64,000 nucleotides of DNA from Lindgomyces ingoldianus (GCF_010093535.1 NW_022985174.1:817564-881563); one strand, 5' to 3'. Shown: positions 10,607 to 23,215, counted from the stretch's first letter. Made by a program: numbers and translations. Notes: generated by a model from the sequence alone, not told the origin.

Positions 10607-13576
10607 AGCGGCGGCAGAACGAAGGGTGTTGATCTTGGAGGAGACGTTGGGAGCGATTTTGCTGATGCCTCGGTGGCGGTGCCGCCGTCACTGCCCATGT
10701 AAATGATGGTCGGCGATCGGCAGGGGAAATCTCCCGAACTCCGATCTGTGAATGAAAGTGGTTAGTGAATTTCTCGCTCGTAACACTGCCGAAGCCCATC
10801 CACATTCTGATCGACTTTTCATCATATATCGCACAGATTCTTCAGTCCTTCAAATCTTCAGTCCTTCAAATCTTCAGTTCTTATTCAAAAGCGCGCAGAG
10901 CCGCCAGAAACAGCCTTAATTCCCTTGGCCTTTGAAAGACAGCGTCTACTCCGTATCTATACAGTTGATAATGCGACGCAGCCTTAAATCCGAGTTTACT
11001 TTTCACTGACGTCCGAATGAGATTGAATGCATCTTCTCTACTTGCCTTTGCTCTCTTCATCATCAATTATCGCTTTCTTGTCCTCCATTCTTTCTTTCAG
11101 TCTTCCCTCCCATGTTGTTATGAACCTTCTAAATATGTCCCCTTCTCAGCATTTTGCGCAACGGGCAACACTTTGATTGACTCTACAAGGGTCGCTAGAA
11201 TGCCGAGTGAGGATCCAAATCCAATTTAGATCTTTTAGTCTCTTGCCAGCCCTTTCTTCGACTAGTTTATTACAGTCGTCCGCTGGGCTAGAGCTACATA
11301 CCTCCATTTGATTCCTCTTTTATCTGATTTGATCCAGGAAGATAACTAGTCACCTTAAATGTTCAGTTCTTCGAAGGAAATCCAATGTCATCGCAAAATG
11401 TCGCAAAAACGTTCTACATAGTCCTCACACTCTTGGCTATGTCGAGCGCAGGAACTGGCCTTCATTTGACAATACGTTTCCCCAGTATTAAATGCGATGG
11501 CGGACCCTGCATCAAAATTAGGCGTCTTCCGCAGACACCCTGGTGTAGTACGTTGGCGAGCTGTAGCGACGCGTTTGCACCCCTCGCAGTGCGTCCGCTC
11601 GGTGACCGGACCGCCATCCGACTCAGTCCGGTTTCTGTCTTTGCCCTGACAGCCGTTCAATACAAATTTTGCCCTTAAGTGCCCTTCGCCAAACCATCCA
11701 TAGCCATAGCTCTAGCAGTGTATACCTTCGACGAAAATCTTCTTGTCCACATCTCTTACGTAGACCTGCGCATAAGGGTCCAGATTTTGGAAGATGTTGG
11801 CTTTATTGATCGAGATCTAATAATCGGTGCGGCCGGCGGCCTCCACCAAGTCTCCACTGAGAGTGAACCATAGAGCCATCGATATCGTCAACATTTATGA
11901 AGACCTAAGTTTAGAGGAGTTAATATTTTTGCTGAAGATTTAGATCCTTCGTGATGAAGGTCAAGACTTCGGCTTCTTATCGTTTCTGCTTTCCGGATAG
12001 GCTATGTTCAAGGTTGAATCTTCGAAATGCAGAGACTCTAGCTCATTACCACTCCGCCCCAAGCCATGATTTCCAGATGCATGCTCTTGGAAGCGTCACC
12101 CCCTTCCCGAGGGCACCTATCACGCCTGTCAAGAATGCCCTCTTCAACACTCAGCAATTTACGGTGTAGTATACCCGATGCTGTAACCATACGAAGCCCT
12201 GCCTTAGCCTAGCCCTAACTGTTTGTTCACTATTCAATCTTCCAGCGTTTCGCCAACGTAGGTACAAGGGGCCTGAGATAAACTGTCTATGACCCAATCC
12301 AGCTTGCTTGGTGGCTAAGTTTGGGCTAGGTATCTAAGCATCTGAGGACTAATTTTGGACCGGTTCCTGTATTCTTAATTGAAATTCCACATCACCGCAG
12401 CCTGATAAGACTTTGAGGGTGTCATTTTTGCAACGGCGAGGCTTCTAGTGACCTCCTGTCTGATCTCATTCCATATCCTCAGGCGGAAGCCTTGAATTCT
12501 TCCCTTCCTCTCGTCACAATAACCATGACAGGACGATTAACTGCTCTCCGAATCGAACTATCGCTATTCAACGATCCACCATTAACCCCTCCAGTAGGTC
12601 AAGACCCTCAATCTAACACTCTGAGACTAGCATTACAGTTCTGCCTGCCCCTACCCAGCCATTTCTCTGCAACCAACACCGACACGACTCACAAAGCAGA
12701 CAAGAAACTTATAATTTGGCTGACGGTGACCTACTAGTTCCCATTATTCTCTAATTTCTTATGTCTTGCCTCATTCAACTCAAGGAGTTTGAAATTCAAA
12801 GGAGATAGGTACTTCTGCTCTCAGTGTGGAGGCTAATTAACACCTTACGTCTCGACTGCCACGCCTCTCAAAATACTAACGCAACATATCCTATCACTAA
12901 GCTATCTCTTTCTCTAGCACAGAGTACAAGTGTAGAATATACAAGGCTAGGGTATACCCCTACGTGGAAATCTACCTGCCGGGCCTGCACCATAAAGCTA
13001 TCTAATGTCAGGAGTACCACTAAATGTTAGAATTAGGCGAAGTGTCAGGAGCTAGAGTGCCTGAGGATCTGTATGAAACTAGCATCCCCCCGTGCAAAAT
13101 GGTCCTGTAAATGCTACTTATCACCGTGAAAGAAAACAGGGGTAGATAGATGCTTTCTTCCCTGAGGAGGAGAGGGAGATGTCTACAGACCTCAGAAGTG
13201 TTGTTTCCCAAAGTAAAAATTGCGACAAGTTCTTGTTTAGAATATGTACTTCAACAGAATTATCATAGTTCATTCTTGAAAGTGTTGTCTGAGAAGGATT
13301 AAGCACTATGACCTTAAAGCTGTTTCCATCTTCACCGAACCAAGAATCTCTTTTGGATCTTCGAGCCGCCCGTCAGAAGTTTTCACTCTTTCGTTCAACT
13401 CTATAGCACTAGCTCCATACTTCGATCCCACAATATTCTAAATAACGATCCCCTTGCCGATCTAGGTCCTTGGACCCCAAGGTTCTCCCCTTCTCGCTAG
13501 TGCAGATCCATAATCGCAGTAATAATATGTTTGTATATTCAAAATGCAAGAGTACACTGCACTTGAGCCAAAATAT
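10607..13576. other. Gene-poor 3 kb between a regulator and the lactonase-like gene
   Basis: The segment next to 10606 must hold the promoter of the minus-strand regulator; near 10850-10880 a 19-bp direct repeat (TCTTCAGTCCTTCAAA type) occurs twice in tandem. An ATG at 11017 opens a 70-codon frame with a hydrophobic N-terminus (possible small secreted protein), and ATG 11385 opens a 97-codon frame with a similar start. Neither has a recognisable fold. On the minus strand 11650-11870 contains the string 'SGDLVEAAGRTDY' followed by stops, which might be an adenylation-domain remnant, but the match is too short to name. Nothing else is supported. Confidence 0.3.
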
Positions 13577-14811
13577 TCAAGAATACCAAACAGCATTCGC
13601 ACAACACCCCCCATCGTGAATATTCAACTGTGCCACAACCTTCGCCACAGTCCCATTTCCGCTCAGCCTCCAAATCTGCACAAACCCCACCGAGCTATCC
13701 GTCAACGCGACCCATTCATCACTGAAGTCGCTAGTCGCTACCGCATTCGCAGACCCACCGCTATTCGTTGTTTCCGTGAGAAACAGCTGTTTGGATATGG
13801 ACCCGTCATTTGCAAGCAAAAATGCAGATATGTAGCCGAGAGTTGTGTTGGAGCGACCTCGATTTGTGGCCCAGAGGTATTTGGATGATGCGGAGAGCAT
13901 GACTTCATCGGCCCAGTAATCCGATGCTAAAGCACCTAGAAGTCGTTAGGGTTGATACATGAAATGAAAGGAGTGAAGCGTGAGCGATGGCTTACTTGAC
14001 GGGATCAGCGGATACGTGATATTTGTATAGCTCGGAATCCCAGAAGACGGGTCGATGCTATAAAGCGCCACTTGGCTACTCCCTTCCAACAACACGTAGA
14101 GATACTTTCCGTTCGGATGAATTGCGACATGTCGAGGATCGCTCCCAGTGCTTGGCCCACCTAGCCTGCTCACAAATTCCAGCTCACCAGATGTAGGATC
14201 AACGGCGTGTGTCCAAATCGAATTGGCAGAGTCATCCGCCGAGTAAATGAAGGTATTTTCGGCATTCAAGGCCATCCCATGCACACCGGAAGTAGACAAG
14301 TAGGTAAGGTTTTGAATGACCTGGTTCAAAGCCCCATTCTTGTCAACGGACATGACGCTACCGCAGCCTGCGGATCCACCGAAAGGGACGCCATACACGG
14401 TATACGGCTTTTTGGTTTCTGCGACGATGAAGATAGGTTTAGTAGTGCTAGAGCAGTTTCCGCCAAGAGGCAAGGTTGTGCTGTATTGAATGTTCGTTCC
14501 CCCTCCCAGGGCATAACTAACAAATGACGGAGTGCTGGAGCCCCACCCGGTTCCGTAGAGGTTCTTCTTATCATACTAGAGGTCGTAAGTCTGATAGGTT
14601 TTTTTTAATTGTATTCGATACATACGCTAAGGGCAATCCACGAACTGGATATAGACGTATTTGTCGTGTAAATGAGGTCTAATGTCAGAGCTTCATCGTC
14701 GAATTCGAGGGTGTATAGAAAATTAGTTCCAAATGAGCCCACGATCAACTGGTGAGTAGTAGCGGAAACGAAGATCGGAATAAGCGACGCAACGATGAGA
14801 AAAATATGCAT
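13577..14811 (-). CDS. Secreted seven-bladed propeller, carboxy-cis,cis-muconate cyclase/lactonase-like, 374 aa
   Basis: Exons 14626-14811, 13996-14575 and 13577-13935 are joined by 50- and 60-bp phase-consistent introns. The first about 17 residues (MHIFLIVASLIPIFVSA) form a signal peptide. The body has propeller-like repeats such as 'GVHGMALNAENTFIYSADD', 'PRHVAIHPNGKYLYVLLEG' and 'VMLSASSKYLWATNRG', characteristic of the fungal 3-carboxy-cis,cis-muconate lactonizing enzyme / YbhE-like lactonase family. Classical members cyclise muconates in the protocatechuate branch of the beta-ketoadipate pathway in the cytoplasm. A signal peptide and several Asn-x-Ser/Thr sites point instead to an extracellular relative with unknown substrate. 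Ends with a natural stop; no damage seen. Confidence 0.8.
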
Positions 14812-16897
14812 TTTGGTAATACGATGAGAGGAAGTATGGCTAGTCTGTCAAATTTTGGAAACAAACTAAGAGCATGCACTCCATTTGAATAGAGACATGT
14901 GGGAGTACTAATATCAAGTCAAGACAATTAGAATCTGAGCGACGAAAGCTTGACTTTGTAACCTAGATCGCGCCGTGATGAGCACTCAAAAAGATGAGAT
15001 ACCATACGTAACCAAGAGATCTCGCTCCACAAATTACCAGATAAAGTAATGTACGACCGAGATCGCTGGGTATACTCCGTAGGCTTAAGAGTGTTTTATG
15101 AAACGCAGTTTCGCCATTTGACCGTTGCAATTTAAGCGCCGCGTCATCACCCGAGGTAGTATGCAGTAAAGGGACCTTGGAATTTCAGAAAACAGAGAAG
15201 AACTTGCCGCATGGGAAATGTGAGTGTGGCACCCCGATAGTATTCTAAAAGATTTGAACTCATGAAAAGCAATGCCGCTAGCCCAAAGAACGGGGTATGG
15301 AGGAATTCATAAGGAATTCCTTCGGAATGGCTCCACAGCCACCATAAGCGAGGGAGTACCAATGAAAGGCGCAATATGAAGGGAAATTTCCTTAGGATAG
15401 GAAGCAAAAACGTCGAGTTCCTACTCCGAGACCTTGAGGGTGCTATGAAGGGAGATAGAGGGAAGATCTCTGATCGAAAGTTAAGCTTATATAAGCAATC
15501 TTCGTGAAGATCTACTTCTCTATAGCTCTTCCCTTGAGCGCGGCCAATATTCAACCATCTCTAGGAAAGTCCACTCTAAGAACGTCCTCTCTTCGTGTCG
15601 AGTAAGTATGTCATGTCGCAGCATAAGGTTAGCCTTAATTCGTAAGGCAACGAGAACCCATTGTCGATTTTGCCGATGACTCTAGGCATTGTGAACCCAG
15701 AGTAGCAACTTTTCAGGTCGCATGCCACTCGTTCAAGCCAGCAGAAGTATGGCAGCCCATGTCCCTAAGTCCACATCGCATCCCCAGGTCAAGAATCTCT
15801 TTTATTGCATTTTCATTCGCGTGAGGTGTACAGGACCTCACGGTTTGCTACGAATGCAGATTGGCTTCAATTCCGGATTCCACTCGGAGCCGTTAGCATG
15901 AAAACCGTCATTTCGGATAGTGGAGCTGGTAGCAGAAGCAGTATAAGAAGTGAAAAACTCGAATCAAAGGAACAGAGGGTCCAGATAACGGCAAATCAGT
16001 TCTTCCCTCGATCTGAGTCGTTGTTCCTAGTGAATGATCTGATAACCTTCAGCAAGCGAAATGCATATGAGCGAAAGCATTACTTGTAGACAGATGTAGA
16101 TTCTCTAAGTCTGCATATTGAGTCTTCGTCTGCCAATTACAATGGCTATTCTGTAGCCTTGACTTTCACAATATAACTTGCATGATTCTGTAGACTCAGT
16201 GCGGTCTGGCTTAATATCAATCTGTGACTGCGGTTCTTGCTTCTAGAAGGAGTGTGTAGTCTCAATGTGCAGCAGGGCCTGAGCACAACGCCAACCCTTA
16301 GCCTTAACCCATCTATTAACTAACCTCGCGCCCATACATTAGAAACTTCAACGTATGCTCCTCACAACTAAGTAGAAGTAAGGAGAATTATATTCACTGT
16401 TTGAATTCAGTGTGCCTAAATATTTAGTTTCTATAAACTCCTCAATTCTTATAAGTCAATTTCAATAGCTGTGCCGAAAAGTGTGGCATTGACTAACAGG
16501 CATACAAAAGGAAGGTATATCCTTAAAACAGTCCAGCCTACTTTTCTAAGGTGCTAGTTCTTCAGAAAAGGCACGGTGGTAATATTGATTCATAAAACGA
16601 AGACGAAAGCTCAGTAAAATTAGCATTGATTAACAGTTGCGACGCAAATCCCGAGAACGAGCTCCCAAAGATGCGTGCAAGTATCTATGCTACAGGGCTG
16701 TATAATAATACAAAAGATTCTTCAAACCCCAAGCCCAGATCCCAACGCCGAAAGCTTTAGACCCGCTCACTTGCCCAAAAAGCTTCCCGTAGATCAGAAT
16801 CACAATTCCAACGCCGCAACCAAAACCACTCACCCAGGAAAGCTCATAAGCCACCTCTCTCCCAAACATGCTCTAAGCACGAGTCTTGTGGACCATA
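14812..16897. other. Gene-poor stretch with one hydrophobic minus-strand reading frame
   Basis: At 15147-15554 on the minus strand a 135-codon open stretch encodes a hydrophobic segment (about residues 50-110, with 'FFGLAALLFMSSNLLEYY'). It has no ATG and a stop lies just upstream, so it may be an exon or remnant of a membrane protein; I do not recognise it. The remainder (15600-16890) contains no supported gene. The part next to 16898 is downstream of the aminotransferase and has nothing I would call a terminator. Confidence 0.3.
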
Positions 16898-18241
16898 TCA
16901 ACCACACTCCTCATCAATCACATACCCCCACTCATGTTCTTCATTCCCCCACATAATCCCCTTCAGCCACGACTTGATCACTCTCGTATACGCCCCTCCC
17001 TCTCCCTCTTTCATCGGAACCGCCAAATCCATCCCCCTAAAATGAATATGTCCAACTGGCGCAATAAAGAATGCCGTCCCCGCTGCAAACGCTTCGATCA
17101 GCCGTTCCTCCTGCACTGCCTCCTCAATCTCCATCATGCTAAACTTCCTCTCCACAATCTCCACCTTTTCCAACTCCTCCCACCCCATCTCCAGCCTCGT
17201 TCTCGCAAGCTCAAGCACAGATCTCCTGGTAATCCCATCTAAAATAATCCTCTCCGACAACGGCGCCGTAACCAGTTGCAACGCTCCCTCCCTTGTCCTC
17301 CACACCACGAAGAAATTTGACGCCCCGGCTTCCGTAACATTGCAGTTTTCCCCGAACAACCAGAGAATCTGATCATACCCCATTGCTCTTGCCTCACCCT
17401 GCGCGACTAGACTGGGTCCGTAGTTCGCGCCGACTTTCGCGTAGCCGAAACCACCCGGCCAGGCGCGCACCATGTCGTCTTTACTAGCTAGGAGTCTGAG
17501 ACCAGAGGGTGAGCCGTCCATAGGCGGGAAACATGTTAGGATGACGAAGAGGAGGGCTTCTTTCGGTCGTTGAACACCCAGCGCGGGGTCTGATGCTATC
17601 ATCGTCGGCCTGATGTACAAAAACGCCCCCGGCCTGCTTTTAGGAAGCCACTTCGCTCCATCAGTCGCACACAGCTTGACGATCAACTTTAGCAATTCTT
17701 GTGGTGGGAACCCGGGGAGCGCAATCCTGTTCGTGGAAACCAGCATCCGATTACAGTTAAGTTCGGGCCGGAATAGACGTAGTTTGCCGTCGAACCCACG
17801 ATATAGTTTCATGCCTTCGAAACACTCGGTCGCGTAGTGCAGACAGGATGCCGTTGGCATGAGGGACAGAGGACCATAAGGTTGTAAGGAGGGAGCAGAC
17901 CAGCCTTGTTGGACGGTCCATTGAGCCTGGATCATGTGGTCGGTGCAGATCTTTTGTGATGCTATTTCTGCGGATCCTATTTCTGGAACGGGGCGGGGTG
18001 AGGTGGTGAGAGTGACGTTGAGAAGGGAGGCATCGAGTTCGGCGAGGGGAGTGGCGACGCCATTGCTGAATTTGGTGCCGTTGGTAACACCATTTGTGAG
18101 TGTGTCTGAGAGGGTGCTGCTATTAGACTGGGATTTCAAGACAGACGGGGCGGTTTTTTGGAGACTGTGTTCGATGCCACTAAGAGTGAGGTCCGATGTT
18201 CGGTTCTCTTCTACAGGAGGGGTCAATGCGATGGGAGACAT
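16898..18241 (-). CDS. Branched-chain amino acid aminotransferase (fold type IV, PLP), 447 aa
   Basis: This enzyme interconverts leucine, isoleucine or valine and their 2-oxo acids with glutamate as partner. The catalytic lysine is K269 in 'GFGYAKVGANYGPSL', and the class signature 'VTEAGASNFFVVW' follows near residue 310. The substrate-side string 'FEGMKLYRGFDGKLRLFRPE' is near 141-160 and 'GITRRSVLELAR' near 345. It is intronless. An extra Ser/Thr/Asn-rich N-terminus of about 90 residues precedes the family start ('DHMIQAQW'). It is not clearly amphipathic, so mitochondrial targeting is uncertain and it could be a cytosolic or pathway-specific isozyme. No partner genes of valine or leucine synthesis are nearby. 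The start ATG at 18241 is the first in frame. Confidence 0.92.
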   Translation of the reverse strand: MSPIALTPPVEENRTSDLTLSGIEHSLQKTAPSVLKSQSNSSTLSDTLTNGVTNGTKFSNGVATPLAELDASLLNVTLTTSPRPVPEIGSAEIASQKICTDHMIQAQWTVQQGWSAPSLQPYGPLSLMPTASCLHYATECFEGMKLYRGFDGKLRLFRPELNCNRMLVSTNRIALPGFPPQELLKLIVKLCATDGAKWLPKSRPGAFLYIRPTMIASDPALGVQRPKEALLFVILTCFPPMDGSPSGLRLLASKDDMVRAWPGGFGYAKVGANYGPSLVAQGEARAMGYDQILWLFGENCNVTEAGASNFFVVWRTREGALQLVTAPLSERIILDGITRRSVLELARTRLEMGWEELEKVEIVERKFSMMEIEEAVQEERLIEAFAAGTAFFIAPVGHIHFRGMDLAVPMKEGEGGAYTRVIKSWLKGIMWGNEEHEWGYVIDEECG

Positions 18242-19044
18242 GTCGACGAGTTAAAGCCACAATATGTTAGGTAGACAAATGATAAATTCCAATAGAAAAG
18301 CAGCTCCACTCAAGGAATTGCAAAAAATGTGAGACTGGGTAAGAGAAAACGGGGAAATGCGGCAACCTTATATTACAGGACACCTCGGAGTCACACTCCC
18401 ATATCACACGGGCCACTCTTACCGCCTGCTAGATTCTCTCGCCGCTGGTATCTCGATGTGAAAAGCCAAGCGAGGTCTATGTCATGTTCCTGGCTTGTAC
18501 GGCATTGCATAGGGCGCACAGCGAATCACGTGCCTGCGCTATCCAGCCAATACCGTAGCTTGCCGGACGTATCCGCGTGACGCTGAACTGGAGTTTGTCC
18601 GATCGCCGGAGTGCGGAGGTGTTGAAGACTCATCCTCAACCGCACGGATCGTAATCTGAAGAAAAGACTGTGGGGTATGCAAGCCGTGACGGGGAACACG
18701 AGAGAGCGTAATTTGAAACGTTGCGATATCGGACTGGGAATGCGACAGCAGAATTGACGATGGAGTGACAATGTCAGAGCTGGAGACTCAATTCGGAAGT
18801 CGGAAATCCGCGGCTCAACAAAGGAAGCCATTGACAAGAGCCTGCACCATTGGCGAATCAAATGACGATTTTGCCTCGTCCCTCAAGCAAGGCGTAGATC
18901 ATATTCTAGTGCGTGTGTGCAGAAATCTGAGAATTTCCTGCATACCCTGTATCGTTCGGGACTCCGCACAATGCATGATGCAAGAAAAATGATCCCAAAT
19001 GGCCATGCCATCTATATCCGCGAGCATAAACTGATGGATGTGCG
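18242..19044. promoter_or_regulatory. Upstream region of the aminotransferase gene
   Basis: About 800 bp separate the aminotransferase start from the stop of the next minus-strand gene. It should carry the aminotransferase promoter and the 3' end of the upstream gene. Short open frames on both strands here have no motifs. No specific operator can be assigned by eye. Confidence 0.3.
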
Positions 19045-20181
19045 TCACTGCATATCGCTTGCTGAGAGCGTTTGTGATCCCCGTAGACCATCGATGCCAG
19101 CGAGAATCCCGTCTGCAACTTCACCAACCCGGCCCTCGAGGCTTCTGAGATCCAGGTTGTTGACTGCTTGATTGATCGTATCCATAACCTCCTCTTCCTG
19201 CACCGTTTCTGCCATGACAGTCCCCTCGGTCTGCCAGTATTCCTCTCTTACGCCCCTCAACGCTGGATCCCTGTTGATCGAGTTCGTTAGGAGACCTAGG
19301 GCCCGGAGTTTATTGAGCGTCTCCTCCGCCTGTCGTGTTGTCACCTCCAGGCGTTCCGCGATAGCGGGCGGGGAAGCCAACCAACGGTTTGTGCTGGTTG
19401 CCCACAGCACACACGCCAGGATACCGTCTGACGCCGCAAACGCCAAATACCTCAGGACACGAACGCGCCAATGCACGAAGTCGAGTTCCTGGAGCACCTT
19501 TGCCTTCTTGTTTAACGTGACGTCGTAGCTATTCAGGAACCATATCTCCGCCACCATCAAAAGCAATCCTGCTATTGTTGCGTGTGTCCGAAACCGGGAT
19601 CCTTCGCTGCCTACGAGGGAGGAGGTTGCCAGTCCGAGGACGGCTAGATGGAAGATATGTGGTGTGACCATCTTTGGAAGGCTGTATAAGAAGTAATTCT
19701 GGGCGTCGATCCCATCGGAAGTTGTGCACCATATACAATTGATCAATGTGTCCGGACCATACGTCAGGTACAGTAGCTTGTACTGTCCACTTGCGCTGAA
19801 CTTTGAACGTAGGACCTCATCCTCCTCTGTCAACGGGCGCAGCAGTTTGAGCCGCGCAAAGAGCACATCGGCTTGTATTTGCAGTCGACTCTGCGTCTTC
19901 AAGAATATGTTTTCGGGTGCAAAGTAGGGAACGCTGAGGACGAGGGAAACGACGGCGCTAGCAAAGAGGATGTTGAGGGCGCGGAGCACCTTGGTAGGCA
20001 CCGGCCGCACGGGAACGCTCCGGGAAGTTGCGCGAGAGGTGTTGAAAAGGTTCACGAGTCGCGGGAGGAGGAAGGGTCCGAATATCGTGAGGAGGCCATG
20101 GAGGGACTTGGGAAGGAATGTAAGACGCGGTATTACGAAGTAGGATATGAGGAATAAAACAATAGACTGTAGGCTGATCAT
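19045..20181 (-). CDS. Multi-pass fungal membrane protein of unknown function, 378 aa
   Basis: A single open frame; the first in-frame ATG is at 20181, and a longer frame upstream has no ATG. Hydrophobic helices lie at about residues 4-20, 28-45, 70-90, 160-185, 195-215 and 245-262. Between them is a conserved-looking lumenal or cytosolic segment with 'YLTYGPDTLINCIWC' and 'DAQNYFLYSLP'. The C-terminal third is soluble, with a helical stretch 'IAERLEVTTRQAEETLNKLRALG'. The pattern matches a widespread but uncharacterised fungal integral membrane family as I remember it; no function is established from the sequence. The gene is intact, and its base composition resembles its neighbours. Confidence 0.75.
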   Translation of the reverse strand: MISLQSIVLFLISYFVIPRLTFLPKSLHGLLTIFGPFLLPRLVNLFNTSRATSRSVPVRPVPTKVLRALNILFASAVVSLVLSVPYFAPENIFLKTQSRLQIQADVLFARLKLLRPLTEEDEVLRSKFSASGQYKLLYLTYGPDTLINCIWCTTSDGIDAQNYFLYSLPKMVTPHIFHLAVLGLATSSLVGSEGSRFRTHATIAGLLLMVAEIWFLNSYDVTLNKKAKVLQELDFVHWRVRVLRYLAFAASDGILACVLWATSTNRWLASPPAIAERLEVTTRQAEETLNKLRALGLLTNSINRDPALRGVREEYWQTEGTVMAETVQEEEVMDTINQAVNNLDLRSLEGRVGEVADGILAGIDGLRGSQTLSASDMQ

Positions 20182-22008
20182 GGCAGTGGTAGGATCGAGG
20201 GCATGAGGACAACCCGTCAAAACAAGCCGAAATGTCTACAGCAACACGGCAGCATAACATGGATGGAGATATGTGTTTGAGAGAGAGAAACGTGTCTACG
20301 CCGAGGTTGACCCGTCGCGCAAGGCTGGCTACTTGCGCTAAGCTTAAATTAGCTTAACGCGATGCTGTTTTCTTGACTAACTTTATAAGGCAATATTCTG
20401 CTCAAAGTGCTTGACCTGCTGTTTGGCATTTGCAAAGGCTTCGGAAGCCCCCATCTCTCGTCTTTGGAATTCCGGTTGCAGATGACAGTGCTGTCGATGC
20501 CGTTTTCACGGGAGCCGAGTGTAATTTCTGGTCCATTCCTTTTGACGGCGTAGATGTAACGGCCAGACATTGTGGATTCGACACAGCTTAGTAGTAGCTA
20601 CTGGACTTGGCTGACGTTTATCTGCCTAGGTAGTAGAATGTTGACACGATTCCCGTGATTTAGACACGCCATCGGATGAACAGTGACCAGTGCTGCCTTT
20701 TACATGCGCTTAAATATCCCCGAACTTTGCTTTTATTCCACGAGATCTATGCACCTGAATCGCTCATTCGATTCCCTGCTATCAATAAACCCAGTCAATC
20801 ATCTCGCATCACCCAATGCCCGCCATTCCAACTATTCCTACTCCACCAAACCCGTCTCCTTAAACTCTCGACTCCGTTTTCAAAATCTTATACGTACTCC
20901 CAATACCTATCGTTCTTCTCCCGCATAACTTGCGAGATATGCGCTCTAATCCTCAAGCCACGCCACCGAGCGCAACTGCTTCGAGATCTGTTTCCTCTGT
21001 GCATCTGCAAATGCACAACACCCCAAGTTCGCTTGTTAATTGTCGTTTGGCAGCCGCGAGCCAGTGGATGCCGCCTTCAGGTCGCCTCCTAAGCCCCCTG
21101 GGCCTCACGAGTTCTCGATACCTAGGCAACTTCATATGCACATCATCACGAAAACGTGGGTGGAGAGGGCTTGGGTCTAGGCTGAGTTTTTCATTGCGAC
21201 AATGCGCTGGTCTTTGGCACTTAGTGGTGGAATGAGGGCGTTTTGTACCGTAAGGGTAGAGCAATTAAGGATACTCATAATTATTCAGGGAGATGCTAGT
21301 CTACTATAGGGTGGAAACATCGGATACTTCAATCAATGTCATCCCATCACCGTGGTGTGTAGGATGATAGACGCTGTTCCTGGAGCAAGCTGGAGCATGC
21401 CGTACACTCAAATCGTCATGAACCAACAAAGTCGCACTTAAAGCGTTGAGATTTCCTCAAGCCTAAGCCTACTCCGATCAATTAATTAAAATGTACATCC
21501 TCCTGCACCAACAGGTCATCCTTTCGCCTACTGTGTCGTGCGCCTAGAACATCACGTCTATTATACGTCTCTCAGGACTGTAGAGAATATAGTCATCTTC
21601 ACAGCGTACATGGCCTCATCACCCACGGGAGAAGTCCACGACCTTCCGAATCTAAAATAGGCTAAAGTCAAATCACTTTATCGCGTGCCTAGGTGATCTG
21701 ATGAGAAGACACCGCTTCACAAGAAACATATTAACACCTAGAAGACTATCCTGAAGTAAGGGCTAGTAGTGTGCATTCCCCCGCATTCTTTAGGGTTTCC
21801 CTGCATCTCGTGCGAGAATAGACTGCAGGAGTGTAATATGGAGCATGTACTACGCCGTGAGTGCGCATATACTATCAAGTTACCAATGTAACGAATGCAA
21901 CGTGTCTGCGAAGAGTATAGGGTTTGAGAAAGCTTAAAGGCCAGATATGTTCGAAGCTTTGCATAGTATCGTCGTGCACACGAGGATCTAGAGACCCTTG
22001 CTTCCGCG
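20182..22008. other. Intergenic region with unsupported small frames
   Basis: At 20383-20572 on the minus strand, an ATG-started frame runs about 40 codons. A shift of frame near 20455 would continue it to a hydrophilic tail ending KHFEQNIAL; this may be a small broken gene. At 20939-21235 on the plus strand an ATG opens a 99-codon Ser/Arg-rich frame after a pyrimidine-rich leader (20680-20935). Neither resembles a known family. The segment 21700-22008 must hold the promoter of the LPMO gene. Confidence 0.3.
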
Positions 22009-23215
22009 ATGAAGTCCCCCGCAGTCATCCTCTTCGCCTCTGGATTGCTGAGCCAGGCCAACGCGCATTGTCCGTCTTCCTCCCTCATTTCCCTGAATTC
22101 TATCACGATTGAGTAGACTAATGTACGTCTCCTTCATGCAGATACTTTCGGGCGTCTCATTTTCAACAACACATGGTCAAAAACATGGGAATACGTCCGG
22201 TAAGTTCCACCGTACCTTCTTCCATGTTTCCCAATGTCGAAAACGAACCAAGTCTGACAGATTCTTAGAGAAATAAGCCCCTCAACCACAATTACGCAAC
22301 CCGACATCGCACTACTCGCACCAAACACTGAGCCCACGTCAACTGACATCCGCTGCGGACGCAATGCCAGCGCATCCTGGTCTAAACCAAAGACGGCGAC
22401 GATACGAGCAGGCGATACTGTCGGATTTGCCGCTGGAGAGCCGAGGCTAGCTGTACGGTCTCATTCTTCCTATATCTACTTTTCGGACCCATCGTGTGTT
22501 CCTCTATTTGCCTCAAGCCTTCATGGGTCTGATTGAATTCTAGCTCCTGTATTCCTCTTCCCTAATGGTGTTGAACAGGGCGCCGACGTCGCACGTATCT
22601 ACCACCCGGGCTTCGCATCTGCATGGCTCTCCCATTCCCCAACGGATGATTTGAATGCATACACAGGCGATGGCGATTGGTTCAAGATCATGAGCGTCAC
22701 TGGGCGAACGGAACAATCGCTAGATTTTTCGCTTCCGGAGAACAAGAATCTGTACAACGAGTATAAGGCGATTTGGGGGACGCTCAACGTCCAGAGTGTG
22801 GGTTAATTCTCGTTCTATCTTATTCTCTTCCCCAACATGGAAGAAACGGAATAGACATCGGATCACCTGAATAACAACCGTGGCAGTGGAATTTCACAAT
22901 CCCGAAGACAACTCCACCTGGGAAGTACTTGTTACGCTTCGAGCACATTTTCCCGAACCCACAGGACTCTCAGTATTATATGACATGCGCACATGTTAAC
23001 ATCGTCAATCTAAACAGTGCAGTTGGCACTCCAGGGCCATTGGTCAAGATCCCTGGTGTTTACAAGCGCGGACAACCAGGTATGTGGACAGGCGGTTTTG
23101 GCAAGCATGAGACTAACGGGTTCCCATATATATAGATGTATACTTTGATCACTATGACTTAAAGTTTAATATCTCGCAATTTGTGGCGCCGAGCCCGGTG
23201 GTCTGGGTGGGATGA
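22009..23215 (+). CDS. AA9 lytic polysaccharide monooxygenase, 6 exons, 264 aa
   Basis: This is a secreted copper enzyme that oxidatively cleaves cellulose or related glucans. Signal peptide M1-A19, then the mature N-terminus H20-Y21-T22-F23. The histidine brace is H20 and H110 ('RIYHPGF'). The second-shell motif H-x8-Q-x-Y is H194, Q203 and Y205 ('HIFPNPQDSQYY'). Exons: 22009-22069, 22142-22199, 22269-22452, 22579-22797, 22887-23079 and 23136-23215; introns are 56-126 bp and all phases agree. The first intron splits the codon for Tyr21; if missed, the exon appears to end in TAG. There is no carbohydrate-binding module or GPI tail after the catalytic domain, which ends '...SPVVWVG'. The substrate cannot be deduced. 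Confidence 0.92.

Noticed and set aside
22070..22141. Premature TAG in the first exon of the LPMO at 22009
   Set aside because: It lies in a 72-bp intron; splicing there gives the expected N-terminal His-Tyr-Thr-Phe.
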